Of a stretch of DNA of 64,000 nucleotides, positions 41,445-50,861 are shown in pieces (within the stretch, counting starts at the first letter, position 1; every line of letters starts with the position of its first letter). The notes under the pieces are model-generated. The model ran no database searches, was not told the origin of the DNA, and saw only the letters and a list, made by a program, of their open reading frames with translations. The stretch comes from an uncultured Oscillospiraceae bacterium (GTDB taxonomy: Bacteria; Bacillota; Clostridia; Oscillospirales; Acutalibacteraceae). Location: positions 62,001 through 126,000 of the forward strand of contig UQSH01000001.1 of the NCBI GenBank assembly GCA_900543795.1. The letters are read 5' to 3'. The position numbers and the translations under genes are program-made.

Positions 41445-43124
41445 TTATTTTCTAGCGTTAAAGCTGTCTCTAAGCTGAACGGTGCGGTTAAAGATAAGCT
41501 CGTTGGGCTTTGAGTGAGTGTCGGCACAGAAATATCCGTTTCTCATAAATTGGAATTTATCACCCGGCTGTGCAAGCGCAAGGCTCTTTTCACAGTAAGC
41601 CGTAACGGATTTAAGAGAATCGGGATTAAGATTATCCTCAAATGAAGAAACACCCTCCTCGTCGCTTGGGTTGGGAACATCAAATAAGCGCTCATAAAGT
41701 CTAACCTGTGCTTTAACATTGTCCTTTGCGTCAACCCAGTGAATTGTGCCCTTAACCTTTCTGCCGTCAGGGCTGTCTCCTCCGAAGGTTTCGGGATCGT
41801 ATGTGCAGTGAACACAGGTAACATCTCCGTTTTCATCTGTTTCATATCCCGTGCAGGTAACAAAATATGCCTTGAAAAGACGAACCTCATTTCCCGGGAA
41901 CAGGCGGAAATATTTTTTAACAGGCTCAATCATAAAGTCGTTTCTTTCGATAAATATTTCCTTTGAAAATGTCATTATCCTTGTTCCGTATTCGGGGTGG
42001 TCGGGGTGATATTCAGCCTCAATTTCCTCTGTTTTGCCGTCGGGATAATTATCAATAACAACCTTAATCGGATCTAAAATTGCCATTGCTCTGCGTGATG
42101 TTTGATTAAGCTGGTTTCTAACGCAGCTTTCAAGAAGCGCAAAATCAATAACGCTGTATGCCTTTGAAACACCTATTCTTTCGCAGAAATCTCTAATTGC
42201 CTCAGCGGGATAGCCTCTGCGCCTCATACCGCTGATTGTTGCCATTCGGGGATCGTCCCAGCCGTCAACAATTCCGTCCTTAACAAGCTTTAAGCACTTG
42301 CGCTTTGAGGTTAAGGTGTAGTTCAAATTCATTCTTGCAAACTCAATCTGCCTCGGCTTTTCGCCGTCAACACATTCGTTTACAACCCAGTCGTAAAGCG
42401 GTCTGTGGTTTTCAAATTCAAGCGAGCAAAGCGAATGAGTAACCTTTTCGCAGGCGTCTGAAAGCGGGTGTGCGAAATCGTACATAGGATAAACGCACCA
42501 TTTGTCGCCCGTTCTGTGATGATGTGCAAACATAATTCTGTAAATTATGGGATCACGCATATTAAGATTAGGGCTTGACATATCAATTTTCGCCCTTAAA
42601 ACTCTTGTGCCCTCGGGAAATTCGCCATTCGTCATTCTCTCGAATAAATCAAGGTTTTCTTCAACAGAACGGTTTCTGTATGGGCTTTCTCTGCCGGGCT
42701 CGGTAAGCGTGCCTCTGTATTCTCTCTGCTGCTCGGGCGTTAAATCGCAAACAAACGCCTTGCCTTTTTTGATAAGCTTGATTGCACATTCGTAAATATA
42801 ATCAAAATAGTCGGAGGCATAGTAAACATTATCCCAATCAAATCCAAGCCACTTAATGTCCTCCATAATAGCGTCAACATATTCCGTGTCCTCTTTTGTA
42901 GGGTTGGTGTCGTCAAGCCTTAGGTTGCATATTCCGTTGTATTTTTCCTTTGCGCCGAAGTTTATGCAAATAGCCTTTGCGTGGCCTATATGAAGATAGC
43001 CGTTTGGCTCGGGAGGAAATCTTGTTTGCACTCTTGAATAAACCCCGTCTGCCAAATCTTTATCTATAAAATCGTGGATAAAATTTGAATATTCCTTGAT
43101 TTCTTCGGTGTTTTCCTTTGCCAT
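41445..43124 (-). CDS. glnS: Glutaminyl-tRNA synthetase
   Basis: 559 residues. Class I motifs: PPEPNGYLHIGHAKAI near 35-50 (HIGH) and TSKRKCLKL (KMSKS-like); FARMNLNYTL, the GRRRGYP.EAIR-type ISGMRRRGYPAEAIRDF and the C-terminal anticodon-binding beta barrels match GlnRS. Charges tRNA-Gln directly, which most Firmicutes do instead by GatCAB transamidation; the family reached some Clostridia by transfer from proteobacteria/eukaryotes. Its ATG overlaps the gltX stop (TAATG), so the two are coupled. Confidence 0.95.
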   Translation of the reverse strand: MAKENTEEIKEYSNFIHDFIDKDLADGVYSRVQTRFPPEPNGYLHIGHAKAICINFGAKEKYNGICNLRLDDTNPTKEDTEYVDAIMEDIKWLGFDWDNVYYASDYFDYIYECAIKLIKKGKAFVCDLTPEQQREYRGTLTEPGRESPYRNRSVEENLDLFERMTNGEFPEGTRVLRAKIDMSSPNLNMRDPIIYRIMFAHHHRTGDKWCVYPMYDFAHPLSDACEKVTHSLCSLEFENHRPLYDWVVNECVDGEKPRQIEFARMNLNYTLTSKRKCLKLVKDGIVDGWDDPRMATISGMRRRGYPAEAIRDFCERIGVSKAYSVIDFALLESCVRNQLNQTSRRAMAILDPIKVVIDNYPDGKTEEIEAEYHPDHPEYGTRIMTFSKEIFIERNDFMIEPVKKYFRLFPGNEVRLFKAYFVTCTGYETDENGDVTCVHCTYDPETFGGDSPDGRKVKGTIHWVDAKDNVKAQVRLYERLFDVPNPSDEEGVSSFEDNLNPDSLKSVTAYCEKSLALAQPGDKFQFMRNGYFCADTHSKPNELIFNRTVQLRDSFNARK

Positions 43125-44785
43125 TAGTTCTCCTCCTTATAATGCTTTAAAGCGTCATTAAGCCGTTTTATAACTCTTTCTCTGCCGAGTAATTCGGATA
43201 TTGAGTATAAATCGGGGGTGTTCGTTCTTCCGGTAAGCGCAACGCGTATAACTGTTGAAACATCGCCTACATGGCCTCTGTAATTTTCGGGATTTTGCTT
43301 AAATTCCTTAACATTCGGGGTGCATCCGAGCGGCTCGCATAAATCCTTAATTCTTGCAAACCATTGGTCTTTATCGTCATTTTCGTTAAAAGCGTCAATG
43401 TATTTTTCGATAACCTCTCCGGCAAGCTCTTTATCTGCGTTTCCGCAAAGCTCATAGCAGGGAATAAATGCTTCGTCAAACATATAGCTGATATAATCGG
43501 GAATATCGCTCCATTTTGCAATATCCTTTCGCGGCTTTTTGTTTTCACGGTCTATGTTTAAAACAGCCTTTGCATAATCCGTGTCCTGCTCATAAAGAGA
43601 GGCGAGCTGAGGATTATATTCCTTTGCCCATTCATAGGAAAGCGTGAAAACCTTGTCTGCATTCATTGTGCTGATAACATTTTTTGAAATATCGGTTAAT
43701 TTAACCGTGTCGAAAAGAGCACCCGAAATGCTCATCTTTTTAAAACTAAGCGGAAATTTTTCAGCCGGCTCTGCTTTGTTTGCTCTGCGCCAGTCCTCAA
43801 AATTTGAATTTGCAAGCGTTAAAATATATTCAATAACGCTTTCCCTCGGATATCCCTGCTCGGCGTAATAGGTAACCGCAGCTTCGGGGTCTTTACGCTT
43901 GGAAAGCTTCCTCTTTCCGCCGTTTTCCTCCTTCATAATTGTTGCAACATGAGCATATTTAGGCGGCTTGAAGCCAAGAAGCTTAAATAATTGAAGATGT
44001 ATCGGTGCGGAGGAAATCCATTCGTCTCCGCGAACAACATGAGTTGTTCTCATTAAATGATCGTCAATAACATGTGCAAAATGATAAGTCGGTATTCCGT
44101 CGGATTTAAGAAGAACTATATCCTGAATATTTTCGGGCATTTCGATTTTGCCTTTAATTGCATCGTCAAAAACGCATTTTCCGTCTGCCGTTCCGGGAGA
44201 TTTCAGGCGCAAGGTCCATTCCTTGCCGCTTTCAATATTTTTCTTGATTTCATCAAAGGAAAGATTGCGGCATTTTGCCCATTTGCCCCAGTATCCCTTC
44301 TGCGGCTCATTTTCCTGGCTGCTTCTTATTTCATCAAGCTCCTCGGGCGTGCAGAAGCAGGGATATGCAAGCCCTTGTTCAACAAGATGCTTTGCATAGG
44401 CTTGGTAAATATCCTTCCTTTTGCTTTGATAATAGGGTCCGTAGGCTCCCTTTTCCTCGTTTTCACCGATAACGCCCTCGTCTGCCTCAATGCCGTAGGC
44501 GGCAAGGCTTTTGAGCATAACTCCTATTGCTCCGTCAACACGGCGCTTATTATCGGTGTCCTCAACTCTAACATAAAAAACACCGTTTGAATTTTTGGCA
44601 ATTCTGTATGCAACGAGCATTGTATATAAATTTCCGAAATGCAAAAAGCCTGTTGGGCTCGGAGCAAATCTTGTTACCCTTGCTCCCTCGGGAAGCTCTC
44701 TTTGCGGATAAAGCTCCTCGTAAAATGCAGGAGATTTGTCCGTGCTCGGGAAAAGAAGCTGTGCAAGTTTTTCAAAATCCGTCAT
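43124..44785 (-). CDS. gltX: Glutamyl-tRNA synthetase
   Basis: 553 residues. VTRFAPSPTGFLHFGNLYTML (HIGH region at about 36-56), RVEDTDNKRRVDGA, HVVRGDEWISSAPIHL and KRKLSKRKDPEAAV (KMSKS) are seen; the C-terminal helical anticodon domain follows. Longer than the ~485-residue bacterial norm. Start 44785 (MTDFEKLA) with GGAG upstream; 44827 lacks a site. Because glnS is present, a discriminating GluRS charging only tRNA-Glu is expected (inference). Confidence 0.92.
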   Translation of the reverse strand: MTDFEKLAQLLFPSTDKSPAFYEELYPQRELPEGARVTRFAPSPTGFLHFGNLYTMLVAYRIAKNSNGVFYVRVEDTDNKRRVDGAIGVMLKSLAAYGIEADEGVIGENEEKGAYGPYYQSKRKDIYQAYAKHLVEQGLAYPCFCTPEELDEIRSSQENEPQKGYWGKWAKCRNLSFDEIKKNIESGKEWTLRLKSPGTADGKCVFDDAIKGKIEMPENIQDIVLLKSDGIPTYHFAHVIDDHLMRTTHVVRGDEWISSAPIHLQLFKLLGFKPPKYAHVATIMKEENGGKRKLSKRKDPEAAVTYYAEQGYPRESVIEYILTLANSNFEDWRRANKAEPAEKFPLSFKKMSISGALFDTVKLTDISKNVISTMNADKVFTLSYEWAKEYNPQLASLYEQDTDYAKAVLNIDRENKKPRKDIAKWSDIPDYISYMFDEAFIPCYELCGNADKELAGEVIEKYIDAFNENDDKDQWFARIKDLCEPLGCTPNVKEFKQNPENYRGHVGDVSTVIRVALTGRTNTPDLYSISELLGRERVIKRLNDALKHYKEEN

Positions 44786-44925
44786 ATATAGTACTCCATA
44801 ATAATTAATCAATATATTATTACACATATTTTAAAATTATTCAATATTTAATTATTTATATTTTATTGAAAAAGCGGTTTTTTTGTGTTATTTTATAAAA
44901 AAAAGAAGCAAAGGAGTTTTATTAT

Positions 44926-45102
44926 ATGAGCTTGCCAAAGGATAGTTTTATGCTTTTAAGTGTTTTAAATACAAAATTAAGAGATTATTATTCAAGCCTT
45001 GATGAGCTTTGCTCAGCCGAAAATGTCAGTAGGGCGGAGGTTGAAAACCAGCTTTCGCAGGCAGGATATAATTATGATGAGAATATAAATCAGTTCGTTT
45101 GA
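44926..45102 (+). CDS. DUF4250 family protein
   Basis: 58 residues: SLPKDSFMLLSVLNTKLRDYYSSLDELC, then GYNYDENINQFV. This is the complete DUF4250 pattern, a tiny Clostridia protein of unknown function with a helical fold. AAAGGAG precedes the ATG by 9 nt, and a promoter (TTGAAA, 17 nt, TATTTT at 44866-44894) lies upstream. Single gene closed by a strong terminator. Confidence 0.88.
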   Translation: MSLPKDSFMLLSVLNTKLRDYYSSLDELCSAENVSRAEVENQLSQAGYNYDENINQFV

Positions 45103-45113
45103 ACAAGATTAAA

Positions 45114-45145
45114 GAAAGCCGCAGGAAATTTTTCCTGCGGCTTTC
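45114..45145. terminator. Bidirectional terminator
   Basis: 15-bp stem GAAAGCCGCAGGAAA / TTTCCTGCGGCTTTC between the convergent DUF4250 and tetR genes. Confidence 0.88.
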
Positions 45146-45156
45146 ATAATGAAATT

Positions 45157-45699
45157 TTAAAGCTTTTTTTCGGCAAGCTTTATAAATATTAGCCTGTTAA
45201 GCTTGTCTGCAAGCTCTTCGATGTTTTGCTCCTTGTCGCTGAAAATCATCGAGATTGTGTATCCCGTAACGCCGTTTGCAGTAAATTCAATTATGAAATC
45301 GGCATCTGCTCTTGCAGCATATCCGGGGGGAACAAATCTGTTGTAAAAATCAGATGAAAATTCTATAACGCTGTTTCTCATCAGCGAAACCATATAGCCC
45401 GAAACGGATGAGTTGAAGCATTTTTTCAAGAATTCCTTATTTTTTTGAATACGGTTAAAGTATATGACGGTTGCGTCCTTCATGCTTTGAGCGTGCTTCG
45501 CTTCATTAACACATCCGATTGTGCTTTGCTTAACGCCCCAGTCGATAAGTGATTGAATATCGGCAAAATGATAATAAAAGGTTTGCCTGCTTATGTTGCA
45601 TTTTTCAACAAGCATTGTAACTGTTATTTTATCAAAGTCATGGTCAGCAAGAAGCTCTGAAAACGCTTTTAAGATTAAAGCCTTTGTTGATTTAGCCAT
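45157..45699 (-). CDS. TetR/AcrR family regulator
   Basis: 180 residues. N-terminal HTH: ALILKAFSELLADHDFDKITVTMLVEKCNISRQTFYYHFADIQSLI, with the recognition helix SRQTFYYHF of the DhaS-like branch. The C-terminal half is a ligand-binding helical domain without a recognisable ligand type. A dyad in front of the gene (45747-45769) suggests autorepression. The hydrogenase-like gene upstream on the same strand could be a target or merely a neighbour. Confidence 0.88.
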   Translation of the reverse strand: MAKSTKALILKAFSELLADHDFDKITVTMLVEKCNISRQTFYYHFADIQSLIDWGVKQSTIGCVNEAKHAQSMKDATVIYFNRIQKNKEFLKKCFNSSVSGYMVSLMRNSVIEFSSDFYNRFVPPGYAARADADFIIEFTANGVTGYTISMIFSDKEQNIEELADKLNRLIFIKLAEKKL

Positions 45700-45746
45700 A
45701 ATACCGCCCTCCGTGTTTTTTATATTAACGGTATTATAGCATTATT

Positions 45747-45769
45747 TTACAAATATCGCAATATTGTAA
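45747..45769 (-). promoter_or_regulatory. Possible operator of the TetR gene
   Basis: Imperfect palindrome TTACAAATAT-CGC-AATATTGTAA just upstream of a TATAAT (45734-45739, minus) for tetR; it covers the expected -35 position, as an autorepressor site would. Confidence 0.45.
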
Positions 45770-45831
45770 TGACAATGTTAACAGCCTTGTAACAAAAATT
45801 TTATAATTATAATGCCGATGCCTGTGAAAAA

Positions 45832-47343
45832 TCAGTTTTTATTTTCGAGAATTTCAAGATATTTCTTGTATTTTGAAGAAAGAACGCTTTTTTCTTCGGA
45901 TTTTTCAACCATCTGATTAACAGCAGAGGTTGTCTTTTTAACAGGTGCAATCGTTCCTGCGCCTGCAACACATCCGCCGGGACATGCCATTCCTTCAAGC
46001 AGATATCCGTTGTATTTTCCTGCCTTTGCCATTTGAAGCATTTTTCTGCAATCGGGAAGTCCTTCTGCTCTTGCGGTAAGCACCTCTCTGTCGGGGTCCA
46101 AAACCTTTATTGCGTTTTGAACCGCCTTTGCAACGCCGCCCGAAACTGCAAAGCCGTTTCCGTCTCCGCTTGCCTCGTAAAACGGTTCATCCTCTTCGCA
46201 TTTTGAAACATCAATTTCTTTTGCTTCCAGGATAGAGCTGAACTCCTCAAAGGTTAAAACAAAATCAACATGGCTTCTGATTGTTCGTCTGCTTGCCTCA
46301 AGCTTTTTAGCTGCACACGGTCCAACAAAAACAACCTTACAGTTAGGATGCTGCTGCTTTATAAGCCTTGCAGTCAACACCATAGGAGTAAGCGCCATTG
46401 AAATATAAGACGCAAATTCGGGGAAAAGCTTTTTCGCCATAACAGACCAAGCGGGGCAGCAGGAGGTTGCCATAAACGGCTGACTTTCGGGAACCTCCTT
46501 CATAAAGTCAAGTGCTTCCTCAATTGTGCAAAGGTCTGCACCGATTGCAACCTCAACAACATCTTCAAAGCCAAGCTTTTTAAATGCCGTTCTGATTTGA
46601 CCGGAGCTGACATTTCCAAACTGTCCTGCAAACGCGGGAGCAATTGCTGCATAAACGGGGGTATCGCTCTTAATTGCGGTTATTGTTTGATATATTTGGC
46701 TCTTATCTATTATTGCACCGAACGGGCAGTTAACAAGGCACATACCGCACGAAACGCATTTTTCGGGATCTATCGTTGCTCTGCCGAGCTCGTCGGAATG
46801 AATTGCATTCATTCCGCAAACCTTTGCGCAGGGGCGCTCCTGCTTAACGATTGCGTGGTATTCGCACGCATTTAAGCACATTCCGCACTTTATGCATTTG
46901 CTTTCGTCAATATGAGATCTGCCGTCCTTGATTGAAACGGCTTGCTTTGGGCAAACCTCAACGCAGGGATGTTCAAGGCAATTTTGGCACGCATCTGTAA
47001 CATAAACTCTTTTTTCGGGGCATCTGTTGCAGGCGAATTTTATTATATCAATAAGCGGAGGCTCATAATATTTTTCGTCAACAATGCTTTCGTCAACACC
47101 CTCGCAGATTGATGAAAAGTCGTTAAAATCTCTTAATGAAAGTCCCATAGCCGCACGAAGTCTTTCCGCAACAACCTCGCGCTCAACGAAAACGCTGTCT
47201 CTGTATTGAGCAACATCGCCTTTGATTATTTTATAGGGCAGGTTTTCGAATTTTTTCACATCCCAGCCCTCATACGCCATTTTCGCAACCTCGGTAAAAA
47301 TCGTTTTTCTTATTCTCGATTTTGATGTTTTGATTCCTCGCAT
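45832..47343 (-). CDS. [FeFe]-hydrogenase-like iron-sulfur protein
   Basis: 503 residues. Ferredoxin-type clusters in the N-terminal third (CQNCLEHPCVEVCP, CIKCGMCLNACEYHAI, CVSCGMCLVNCPFGAI) lead to an H-cluster domain: TSCCPAW (L1), GPCAAKKLE (L2) and EGMACPGGCVAGAGT (L3). L2 lacks the usual MPC and L3 departs from GGGQP, as in the non-prototypical putative sensory or electron-bifurcating-related groups. So hydrogen turnover is likely but not sure. No maturase genes (hydEFG) or partner subunits lie beside it. Confidence 0.85.
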   Translation of the reverse strand: MRGIKTSKSRIRKTIFTEVAKMAYEGWDVKKFENLPYKIIKGDVAQYRDSVFVEREVVAERLRAAMGLSLRDFNDFSSICEGVDESIVDEKYYEPPLIDIIKFACNRCPEKRVYVTDACQNCLEHPCVEVCPKQAVSIKDGRSHIDESKCIKCGMCLNACEYHAIVKQERPCAKVCGMNAIHSDELGRATIDPEKCVSCGMCLVNCPFGAIIDKSQIYQTITAIKSDTPVYAAIAPAFAGQFGNVSSGQIRTAFKKLGFEDVVEVAIGADLCTIEEALDFMKEVPESQPFMATSCCPAWSVMAKKLFPEFASYISMALTPMVLTARLIKQQHPNCKVVFVGPCAAKKLEASRRTIRSHVDFVLTFEEFSSILEAKEIDVSKCEEDEPFYEASGDGNGFAVSGGVAKAVQNAIKVLDPDREVLTARAEGLPDCRKMLQMAKAGKYNGYLLEGMACPGGCVAGAGTIAPVKKTTSAVNQMVEKSEEKSVLSSKYKKYLEILENKN

Positions 47344-47501
47344 AATGTCCTCCTTGTTATTTTTTGAACAATGTTGTTCTGAACGCCATTATAATAACAC
47401 GATGTATATATAAAATCAATGAAAAAATTTACAAAAAAAGGCTTTTTTTAGCTTGCATTTTAGTCTATAATTTTCTTATTAGGTTATTAGGGGTAGTTTT
47501 T

Positions 47502-48452
47502 ATGGAAAACAAATTTATGAGTATTAATTCACTCGGCAAGGCGCTTGTTAATGAGCTTGATTTTGATTTCAGCATAAACGAGAAATATATCTCAACTCTT
47601 GAAGAGTTTAATGAGTGTTTAAAAAGACCGTTTACCGAAAAGGAACGGAAAATATTTTACAGAGGAGAAAGAGTGAACGATTCATCAAGGCCTCTTATTC
47701 CCACCTTTCTGCGCAACAAAAAAATGCTTTTGCGCGAGGGGGAGCTTGTTGTTAATATAGATTGCGATTATATTCTTGATTTTTATAAAAGTCAGGGCGA
47801 ATATTATAATATTTTTAAAAGCGTTTTCGGCAATGCTTCAAGATACAGACTTTATGAAATTTGTGCGTTTTCCCAGCATTATCTTGATTTTTCTCCGTTT
47901 ATTGATTTTACCAAATCGCTTTATGTTGCACTTTCCTTTGCAATAAAAAGCAGGGATATAATTAAAGACGATATTGTTATTTATACGGTTGATATAAGCG
48001 ATGAGGAAAACTACACAAACGATATTGTAACCGCAGAGTGCTGGCTGAATGATTACAAGGTTACGGTTTATAATTCGCCCGATGAAATTCGCAGAATAAG
48101 GCCGAATATCAGTGCCGCCACTCTTAAAGCGGCATTGGAAACGATTGAGTCAAGAAGCAGCATTTCATCTCCGCAGGCAAAGCTGATTGATATTCCCACA
48201 AATGATTTTATGAAGCATCAGCAGGGCGTTTTTCTTCTTTTAACTGATTATATTATGCTTCACAAGTCTTATTTTACAAAAAATCTGCGTGAGGATTTTA
48301 ATTTGACCAAATATGTTATTAATAAGGATATCTGCGAGTATTTAAAGGATATGGTTTCAACCGAAGCTCCGTGGTATGAGTATTATTGCCTGACAGATTT
48401 GAAAAGTGCAATTAAAAAAGCCGTGGAGGCAGACACAAAATATCTTTTGTAA
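47502..48452 (+). CDS. FRG domain protein
   Basis: 316 residues. The FRG domain begins IFYRGERVNDSSRPLIPTFLRNK and continues through LYEICAFSQHY.DFSPFIDFTKSLYVALSFA, where Arg/Glu and the DFT....AL.FA block are typical. Found in many bacteria, sometimes in defence or prophage loci; biochemical activity unproven. A GGGG TAG..TTT site before ATG 47502. No partner genes; it stands alone between two divergently or tandemly placed metabolic genes, so its job is unknown. Confidence 0.8.
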   Translation: MENKFMSINSLGKALVNELDFDFSINEKYISTLEEFNECLKRPFTEKERKIFYRGERVNDSSRPLIPTFLRNKKMLLREGELVVNIDCDYILDFYKSQGEYYNIFKSVFGNASRYRLYEICAFSQHYLDFSPFIDFTKSLYVALSFAIKSRDIIKDDIVIYTVDISDEENYTNDIVTAECWLNDYKVTVYNSPDEIRRIRPNISAATLKAALETIESRSSISSPQAKLIDIPTNDFMKHQQGVFLLLTDYIMLHKSYFTKNLREDFNLTKYVINKDICEYLKDMVSTEAPWYEYYCLTDLKSAIKKAVEADTKYLL

Positions 48453-48516
48453 TTTCAACAAATCGCCTTAATTGTATAAATATACACATATTATTTCCTG
48501 TATTTTCAAAATTAAA

Positions 48517-48545
48517 TTGAAACAGGGCTAATAATGTGTTATAAT
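48517..48545 (+). promoter_or_regulatory. Predicted promoter of the M28 peptidase gene
   Basis: TTGAAA, 17-nt spacer, TATAAT, 33 nt before the start. Confidence 0.7.
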
Positions 48546-48578
48546 TTCATACATAAATTTGTTTATGGAGGTGCTTTT

Positions 48579-49820
48579 ATGGATTTACAATCTATAATCG
48601 CTAAAAAAGACGAAGCAGCAAAATATATGGTTAAAGAAATAACCCATATATGCAAAGCCTTTGAAAAAAGGTCTCCCGGTTCAAAGGGTGAAGAGCAGGC
48701 TTGCGAATATATGGCGGATGTTCTTAAAAAGGACTGCGGCTGCGACAGTGCAGTTGTTGAGCCCTTTAAGGAAAATCCCGGTTCGTTTTACGGTTGGATT
48801 TTCTTCACTATTTCATTTGTTTTGCTTGCGGTTGCTCTTTTCTTTTTCTGCCCGCTTCTTTCTGTAATTCTTATTGTTGCAGGCTTGTTTATCGTTCTTG
48901 CAGAGTTCGGATTTTATAAAAAGCTTATTGATCCGCTCTTTCCCGAAAAAACAGGTCATAATGTAACCGCTATCAAGAAATGCAAGGGCGAAACAAAAAG
49001 AAGAATTGTTTTTAACGGTCATCCGGATGCGGCTTGGGAATGGCCTGTAAACTATAAGCTCGGCGGTGTAGGCTTTGAGGGCCACGCAATTATCTGCGGC
49101 TTAGGAGCGGTGTATTATATCGTTATTTCAATAATTTATATTGCAAAATACGGTATTACCTTCGCCCCTGCCGACACATCTATTTCTATCGTTAAGGCAG
49201 GTCTTATAGGACTTATCTTTGTTCCGTTCCTTATCGGTCTTTACTTTATGGTAAATTACCGCAGAGTTGTTGACGGTGCAAACGATAACCTTTCGGGCTG
49301 TTATATGGGAATTGCAGTTCTTAAAGCTCTTAAAGATGAGGGCATTGAGCTTGAAAACACAGAGCTTGCAGTTGTTTTAACAGGCTCCGAGGAAGCAGGA
49401 TTAAGAGGCGCAAAGGCTTGGTGTGAACAGCATAAAAACGATTTTCAGGATGTTCCGACCTTTATTTTCTCTTATGATACAATTCACGATCCTAAATATC
49501 TTATGACTAATTACCGAGACCTTAACGGAACCGTTGCGGCAGATAAGGATGTTTCCGATTTGTTTATGGAGGCTGCAAAGGCGGTGAATGTACCCTGCAA
49601 AAAGGGTTGGGTTCCACCTCTCGGCGGTGCAACGGATTCAGCTGCGTTCGCTCAGGCAGGCTTCCGTGCAACAGGTGTAACAGGTCTTAACCATAAGCTT
49701 GAGGATTATTATCACACAAGAAGAGATACCTATGATAATATGAACGAGGAAGGACTTGCAAACTGCTTCGCAGCAAGCGTTAAAGCGCTTGAAATGTTTG
49801 ATAACGGCGCAAAGCAGTAA
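48579..49820 (+). CDS. Membrane-embedded M28 family metallopeptidase
   Basis: 413 residues. Begins with a short helical part, two hydrophobic helices (about 72-110), and two more at about 168-190 and 205-225 inserted into an M28 fold. Zinc ligands follow the M28 pattern: NGHPDAAWEW (His), DGANDNLSG (Asp), GSEEAGLRG (general base Glu and ligand Glu), SYDTIHD (Asp) and LEDYYHT (His). Probably an aminopeptidase at the membrane. Start 48579 follows GGAGG. Physiological substrate unknown. Confidence 0.85.
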   Translation: MDLQSIIAKKDEAAKYMVKEITHICKAFEKRSPGSKGEEQACEYMADVLKKDCGCDSAVVEPFKENPGSFYGWIFFTISFVLLAVALFFFCPLLSVILIVAGLFIVLAEFGFYKKLIDPLFPEKTGHNVTAIKKCKGETKRRIVFNGHPDAAWEWPVNYKLGGVGFEGHAIICGLGAVYYIVISIIYIAKYGITFAPADTSISIVKAGLIGLIFVPFLIGLYFMVNYRRVVDGANDNLSGCYMGIAVLKALKDEGIELENTELAVVLTGSEEAGLRGAKAWCEQHKNDFQDVPTFIFSYDTIHDPKYLMTNYRDLNGTVAADKDVSDLFMEAAKAVNVPCKKGWVPPLGGATDSAAFAQAGFRATGVTGLNHKLEDYYHTRRDTYDNMNEEGLANCFAASVKALEMFDNGAKQ

Positions 49821-49927
49821 CCAATTTAATACATAAAATAAAAACATGTGTTTAAAGGCCAACGCCACATTAAGAAGTAATTTGAAAGCATGATTGAAAA
49901 TAAAGAAATAATGTATGCAAAAGAAAA

Positions 49928-49967
49928 CGGCGGCAGGGAGAGCAGTTCTCCTTGCCACCGTTTTTTT
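49928..49967 (+). terminator. Terminator after the M28 peptidase gene
   Basis: CGGCGGCAGGGAGA paired with TCTCCTTGCCACCG, one or two mismatches, then T7. Confidence 0.85.
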
Positions 49968-49983
49968 AATCATCATCGTTAGA

Positions 49984-50130
49984 TCAACCGGATATAATAT
50001 GTAATTCGCCTGAGTCCATATCCATTGCCATATTATCTCCCATCCTCATCAATAAATCTCCGTCAGAATCTATTGCCATATTGTCAGAGATAGAATGAGC
50101 AAAATCGCTATCCTCGAAATCAAAAAACGC
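49984..50130 (-). pseudogene. Remnant of a small acidic repeat protein
   Basis: A 48-codon open frame without a start codon, immediately downstream of the zinc-ribbon gene. It contains two similar stretches, DNMAIDSDGDLLMRM and DNMAMDMDSGELHI. This methionine/aspartate repeat resembles the C-terminus of small hypothetical proteins of Clostridia, so I take it as a 5'-truncated gene. No function known. Confidence 0.4.
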
Positions 50131-50158
50131 TTACCTACATAGCACCACGCTTGAAAAA

Positions 50159-50839
50159 TTAATAATCATATTTGTTTATTTCTAAAACTTTGAAGGTTGC
50201 ATTTTTGAATTGATTCAGTTTTTCCTGATCAACGTATTCAAAAGCTTTCAGATATATCTCTTGTCCAGCACCTAATCTATCAGCGTAAATCGTATCTGTA
50301 TCAATTCTTGCGCCGTTTTCGTCAACTGCTTCAATTGTTATGAAATAAGTGCATTGTTTTTCAGCTTTGTTTTTTACTGTAATATCAAGGGATGTTTCAG
50401 AGAAGTATCCATTATTAGTTACTTTGAATTCCCCAAAAGAAACGTCAACATATTTTTCTAAAATTTCATCTGTCGTTTCTTCTCTAAACACATCACCAAT
50501 TGCAGGTGTATTTGATTCAATATCATTTGATATGTTACTAAGAAGCGAAGTAGCAAAAACGACATACAGAATTACAAGAATAATAGATAAAACGATTTTA
50601 GTTAGAAAGCCAATCAAAGCGCCTTTACCTACTGACTTGGCTCGTTTAGGTTTCTTTCCTTCATATATGAGAAAGAGTATTAAACCAACAATTGGGATAA
50701 AAAATCCCAAGATAGCAAACCCAAAACTTGAACTATCTTCAGAAACATTTGCATTGAACTTATTATCGATCCGTGCTCCGCAGTTATTACAATATGATGA
50801 AGTATCATCTACAATTTTACCACAATTTTTACAATACAT
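50159..50839 (-). CDS. Zinc-ribbon membrane protein
   Basis: 226 residues. An N-terminal zinc ribbon (CKNCGKIVDDTSSYCNNCGA, 3-22), two membrane helices at about 38-58 and 75-98, then an outward ~120-residue beta-type domain (DVSFGEFKVTNNGYF.ETSLDITVKNK...) similar to FxLYD/DUF4352-like domains that sense or bind at the cell surface. Function unknown. It starts 22 nt after the nucleotidyltransferase-like gene on the same strand, so the two form a unit. Base use is more AT-rich than in the neighbours. Confidence 0.75.
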   Translation of the reverse strand: MYCKNCGKIVDDTSSYCNNCGARIDNKFNANVSEDSSSFGFAILGFFIPIVGLILFLIYEGKKPKRAKSVGKGALIGFLTKIVLSIILVILYVVFATSLLSNISNDIESNTPAIGDVFREETTDEILEKYVDVSFGEFKVTNNGYFSETSLDITVKNKAEKQCTYFITIEAVDENGARIDTDTIYADRLGAGQEIYLKAFEYVDQEKLNQFKNATFKVLEINKYDY

Positions 50840-50861
50840 AAAAACTTATCCTCCGCTTTTG

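Noticed and set aside
44786..44925. T-box or other amino-acid leader before gltX-glnS
   Set aside because: The region is AT-rich and contains no T-box core (no AGGGTGGNACCGCG-like element).
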